Source: Blasia pusilla (taxonomy: Eukaryota > Marchantiophyta > Marchantiopsida > Blasiales). Taken from it: 64,000 nt of DNA. Shown one piece after another: positions 61,691 to 64,000 of the stretch. A model generated the notes under the pieces. That model was not told the origin of the DNA. It searched no databases and worked only from the letters and a program-made list of their open reading frames with translations. Where the stretch lies: NCBI GenBank assembly GCA_050084515.1, contig CM114271.1, positions 37,572,001-37,636,000 on the forward strand, written 5' to 3'. A program made the position numbers and the translations under genes. Each line of letters starts with the position of its first letter. Positions within the stretch are counted from its first letter, which is position 1.

Positions 61691-62153
61691 GACCATTCAA
61701 GGGCTACGTTGATGGATAAAAAGTTGAATTACTAGATTGAGAAGATAATCAATCCAACCATAGGTACAAAGGGAGGGCTTATTAGGGTTGTAGAGGCAAA
61801 GACCAAGATATCTAGTATTTTGAATGAGAATACTAATCCTCTAGTCATTCTGAATAATGGATGTTATTTTCACCCCATTCTAGGACCAATGTGGAGTAGA
61901 AATTAGATGTTTAACTTAGGCGAAACATATATGTAAATATTTATAAAAAGAATAATTTTGGAAAAATTTCATGTTATTAGTTTGAATATGTATTATCTAT
62001 GTATATCTTATTGCGATTCACAAGACTCTTGTAAGTGAGAAATAATTCAAAAATATTTTTTTCACATAACAATATGTTTATGAAAATTTTTAAAAATGTG
62101 ATATTTAATTTTGGTTGAACCTTATAAAGGATTTCGATAGATATTCTCATATC

Positions 62154-62165
62154 GTTTTGATATCA
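62154..62165 (-). other. Copia primer-binding site
   Basis: On the minus strand TGATATCAAAAC lies directly after the TACA end of the 5' LTR. The canonical initiator-Met tRNA primer site is TGGTATCAGAGC; the match is 9 of 12, and all three differences are G-to-A on this strand. Confidence 0.75.
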
Positions 62166-62469
62166 TGTACAAGCATGCTAAAGAAACATAATTGATGCAA
62201 TATGACTCTCACTTACACATACCATTATAGAGAACGAAAATTTGCAATGAGAGAATTAAAAGGAGCTGGTCCCTTTCTTAAATATGTAGGGTATGTACAA
62301 GGAAATTTTACCCTAACTATAGTCTTTAGCTATACTAACTATGGTTTACTAATCGTAGTGAAAATAATCGTGCTTAATAAATTAATTAGGATTAATTTTT
62401 CCTAGTTTGTGTGACTATGAAGTATAGTAGATCATATATCCAATGTGCTTCACTACAACTTAATCTTCA
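62166..62469 (-). repeat. Copia 5' LTR (right end in window coordinates)
   Basis: TG...CA boundaries; 304 bp against 313 bp for the partner at 57309. The primer-binding site abuts it on the left, which fixes the element orientation. Confidence 0.8.
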
Positions 62470-62655
62470 ATAGAACCATGATAGACTTTTTGTGTGAATT
62501 ATAGTTCAAGCATTCTTTGTACCTACCTTTGTATATAGAGAGTGGGATGATGTTCTGATCCTTTTTATGGATATTCTCATTCTTCATTTTTATGCAAGTA
62601 GCTTTCTTCTCTTTATAAGTGTTTATCCTTCATGTTGGTCTTGTAGAGTTAATAA

Positions 62656-62866
62656 TCTATATTATTATGGGAGACTGCCTTCTTGATTTGCAAACACTTC
62701 TCTGCTTGACTCATGGCAATTGGGCAGCAAGAAAATGTTTCACATGCTACGGGCAGCAAGAAAAAATTTTGAATTTATGTGAAACATCCTTAATCTCTTC
62801 CCTTCACGGGCTATACACGAGCTCTTCAAACACTTTTTCCACTACATCGCACGGATACTTGACTAG
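62656..62866 (+). mobile_element. Non-autonomous Helitron, 211 bp
   Basis: An exact TCTATATTATTAT after A, then GGGAGACTGCCTTCTTGATT and further family sequence (CAATTGGGCAGCAAGAAAA). The 3' end reads ACTACATCGCACGG (decayed hairpin), ATACTTGA, then CTAG at 62863-62866 followed by T. Both A/T target bases are intact. It lies 187 bp outside the Copia right LTR. Confidence 0.75.
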
Positions 62867-63894
62867 TTTCTACATATTATAAGAGCTTTGAAGAGTATAA
62901 AGAATCCTTTGGTAAGAGGCAGATCTCTAAATAGAGCAAGGAAAGATTTGTAGATAGGAGAATTTGATCCCTTGAGAAAAATTTTCTTGGAGAGATCAAA
63001 AAATTAATTTAAAGGCCAAGACAATCTTGTTAGAAAATTATAAATTGTATGTCTTCATGGAAAATCTTGGTTTTGAAAAAAAAAAAAAAAAAAATCTATG
63101 ATATTTCAGTCTCACAACAATGAAATCGAATACCTTGAATAATGGGTCAAATTAAGTGTTTATACTAAGAAATTAGACTAGACTTCCAATTTAAGTTTTT
63201 TAATCTATAAATATTGAACTTTTCTACTTTTTTGATATCTAAATTAATGCTGGTTATAACTGGAGATAAATTAGATCCAATCCATTGATCATATTCAAAC
63301 TCCTGTATTTTATCTATTGTTATAATTTCATGGGTTTCTAGTTTTGAACCTTAAAGTACACAACATCAAGAAATTGTATAATTTTTTCTTTAAAGAAACG
63401 CTCAATTTCAAATTTGGCAAAGTTGTAGTAAGTTGGGCCTCAAAGAAATAGCCAACTTTTGCCTTATCGGAAAAAAAAATTGAATACCAAGAAACACCGG
63501 TAAAAACATGTATGTTAATTTGGCTAAATAATTTTCTTGTAAATTCTCGAATGGAATCCTCCTGATCATTGTCTTCATACAATAAAGAAAAGGATAATCT
63601 CTAATTATATGTATACCTACTTTTCATCTTTTTATTTATACAAACTAGTTCCCTTCATTGTATTTGTGTATGTATATATGAGTGTTGGTCTTATAGGATT
63701 AGCAATTTCTACACCAATAAATTTTGAACTTCTTCCATTATATGGCATGCGATATCCATCATGTTCACAAATTTTGGGATAAAAATTTATAAGTCATGCC
63801 TTTGTTTTTATAAACCAAATATATTTCCAACTCCAATTGAATTAATCAAGACAACTTCATAATGTTTTTCTTGAAGGAGGTCATTATATTGACG
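62867..63894. other. AT-rich intergenic DNA, no gene seen
   Basis: Contains a poly-A run near 63078. The minus-strand frame at 63328-63582 (84 residues) has no recognised family. The 3' part leads into the perfect hairpin at 63895. Confidence 0.45.
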
Positions 63895-63955
63895 AAATCT
63901 TTGTTTCTAGGATGGATTTGCCTAAATGGCAAATCCATCCTAGAAACAAAGATTT
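63895..63955. repeat. Perfect 28 bp inverted repeat with 5-base loop
   Basis: The arms 63895-63922 and 63928-63955 are exact reverse complements (left arm starts AAATCTTTGTTTCTAGGATG), and the loop is TAAAT. The copies show no mismatch, in DNA where older repeats are visibly decayed. It is not followed by a T-run or gene that would make it a terminator. Confidence 0.95.
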
Positions 63956-64000
63956 TTACGTTATATGGTAGAGATTCAAATACATTATCTTTGCAAGAGA

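Larger units (their letters stand above)
57309..62469 (-). mobile_element. Degenerate Ty1/Copia LTR retrotransposon with internal deletion
   Basis: A 5.16 kb element in reverse orientation. Two diverged LTRs flank it (57309-57621 and 62166-62469), with a primer-binding site at 62154-62165 and a polypurine tract (GAGGGGGAATAT in minus sense) at 57622-57633. Outside bases ATCTA and ATAGA may be a mutated 5 bp target duplication. On the minus strand: a CCHC-like zinc knuckle with premature stop (58841-58867), an RT segment with LKQAPK and the LYGDDLLII catalytic box, a GSLIYMMK-like segment, and the RNase H end ADIFTKALSS. Only about 120 bases separate the knuckle from RT, so protease, integrase and the RT N-terminus are gone. 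Many stops and frameshifts make it dead. Between gag remains and the right LTR lies about 3 kb with a kinase-like fragment in the opposite orientation. Confidence 0.85.

Overview
The window is nuclear DNA from a land plant. The composition, small spliced genes, Helitrons and degenerate Ty1/Copia element fit a bryophyte, probably a moss, but no marker fixes the lineage and this placement is tentative. Gene density is very low: I can support three protein-coding genes in 64 kb, and most of the rest is AT-rich, CpG-poor, repeat-derived DNA.

Layout. 1-6.6 kb is AT-rich intergenic DNA with a 145 bp Helitron and two small tandem repeats. 6.6-10.5 kb holds a two-exon minus-strand gene for a mitochondrial-type ribosomal protein uL22, with a long moderately GC upstream region that has a telo-box at 10155. 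10.5-14.5 kb is a repeat cluster: two minus-strand Helitrons, a 186 bp tandem duplication, and a tandem array that contains a 687 bp Helitron. 16.5-26.7 kb is the best-supported gene, an eight-exon PCF11/PCFS4-type mRNA 3'-end processing factor of 1405 residues with all seven introns in phase 0. 26-37 kb is AT-rich DNA with a 360 bp foldback, a 510 bp composite inverted repeat, and copies of a GC-rich repeat family that recurs at 54.6 kb.

From about 37.34 to 52.73 kb the composition changes sharply to CpG-rich DNA. In these 15 kb I recognise only one gene, a two-exon Bet v 1/PR-10-like protein of 152 residues at 44712-45452. A Helitron remnant ends right at the left border of this island. After 52.73 kb the sequence returns to AT-rich repeats. 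A decayed Copia retrotransposon (57309-62469, minus strand) has identifiable LTRs, PBS, polypurine tract, a CCHC remnant, RT and RNase H. It lacks protease and integrase and carries a broken protein-kinase-like fragment in the opposite orientation. A further Helitron (62656-62866) and a perfect 28 bp hairpin (63895-63955) follow.

The three genes do not form a pathway. They act in mitochondrial translation (uL22m), pre-mRNA cleavage and termination (PCF11), and ligand binding or stress response (PR-10). The most unusual material is the mobile-element biology: Helitrons with exact A/T insertion boundaries, one of them inside a tandem array, and the Copia element with its kinase-like passenger. 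No clearly new multi-gene system is visible. All splice sites were assigned by eye from GT-AG signals, reading frame and family conservation.
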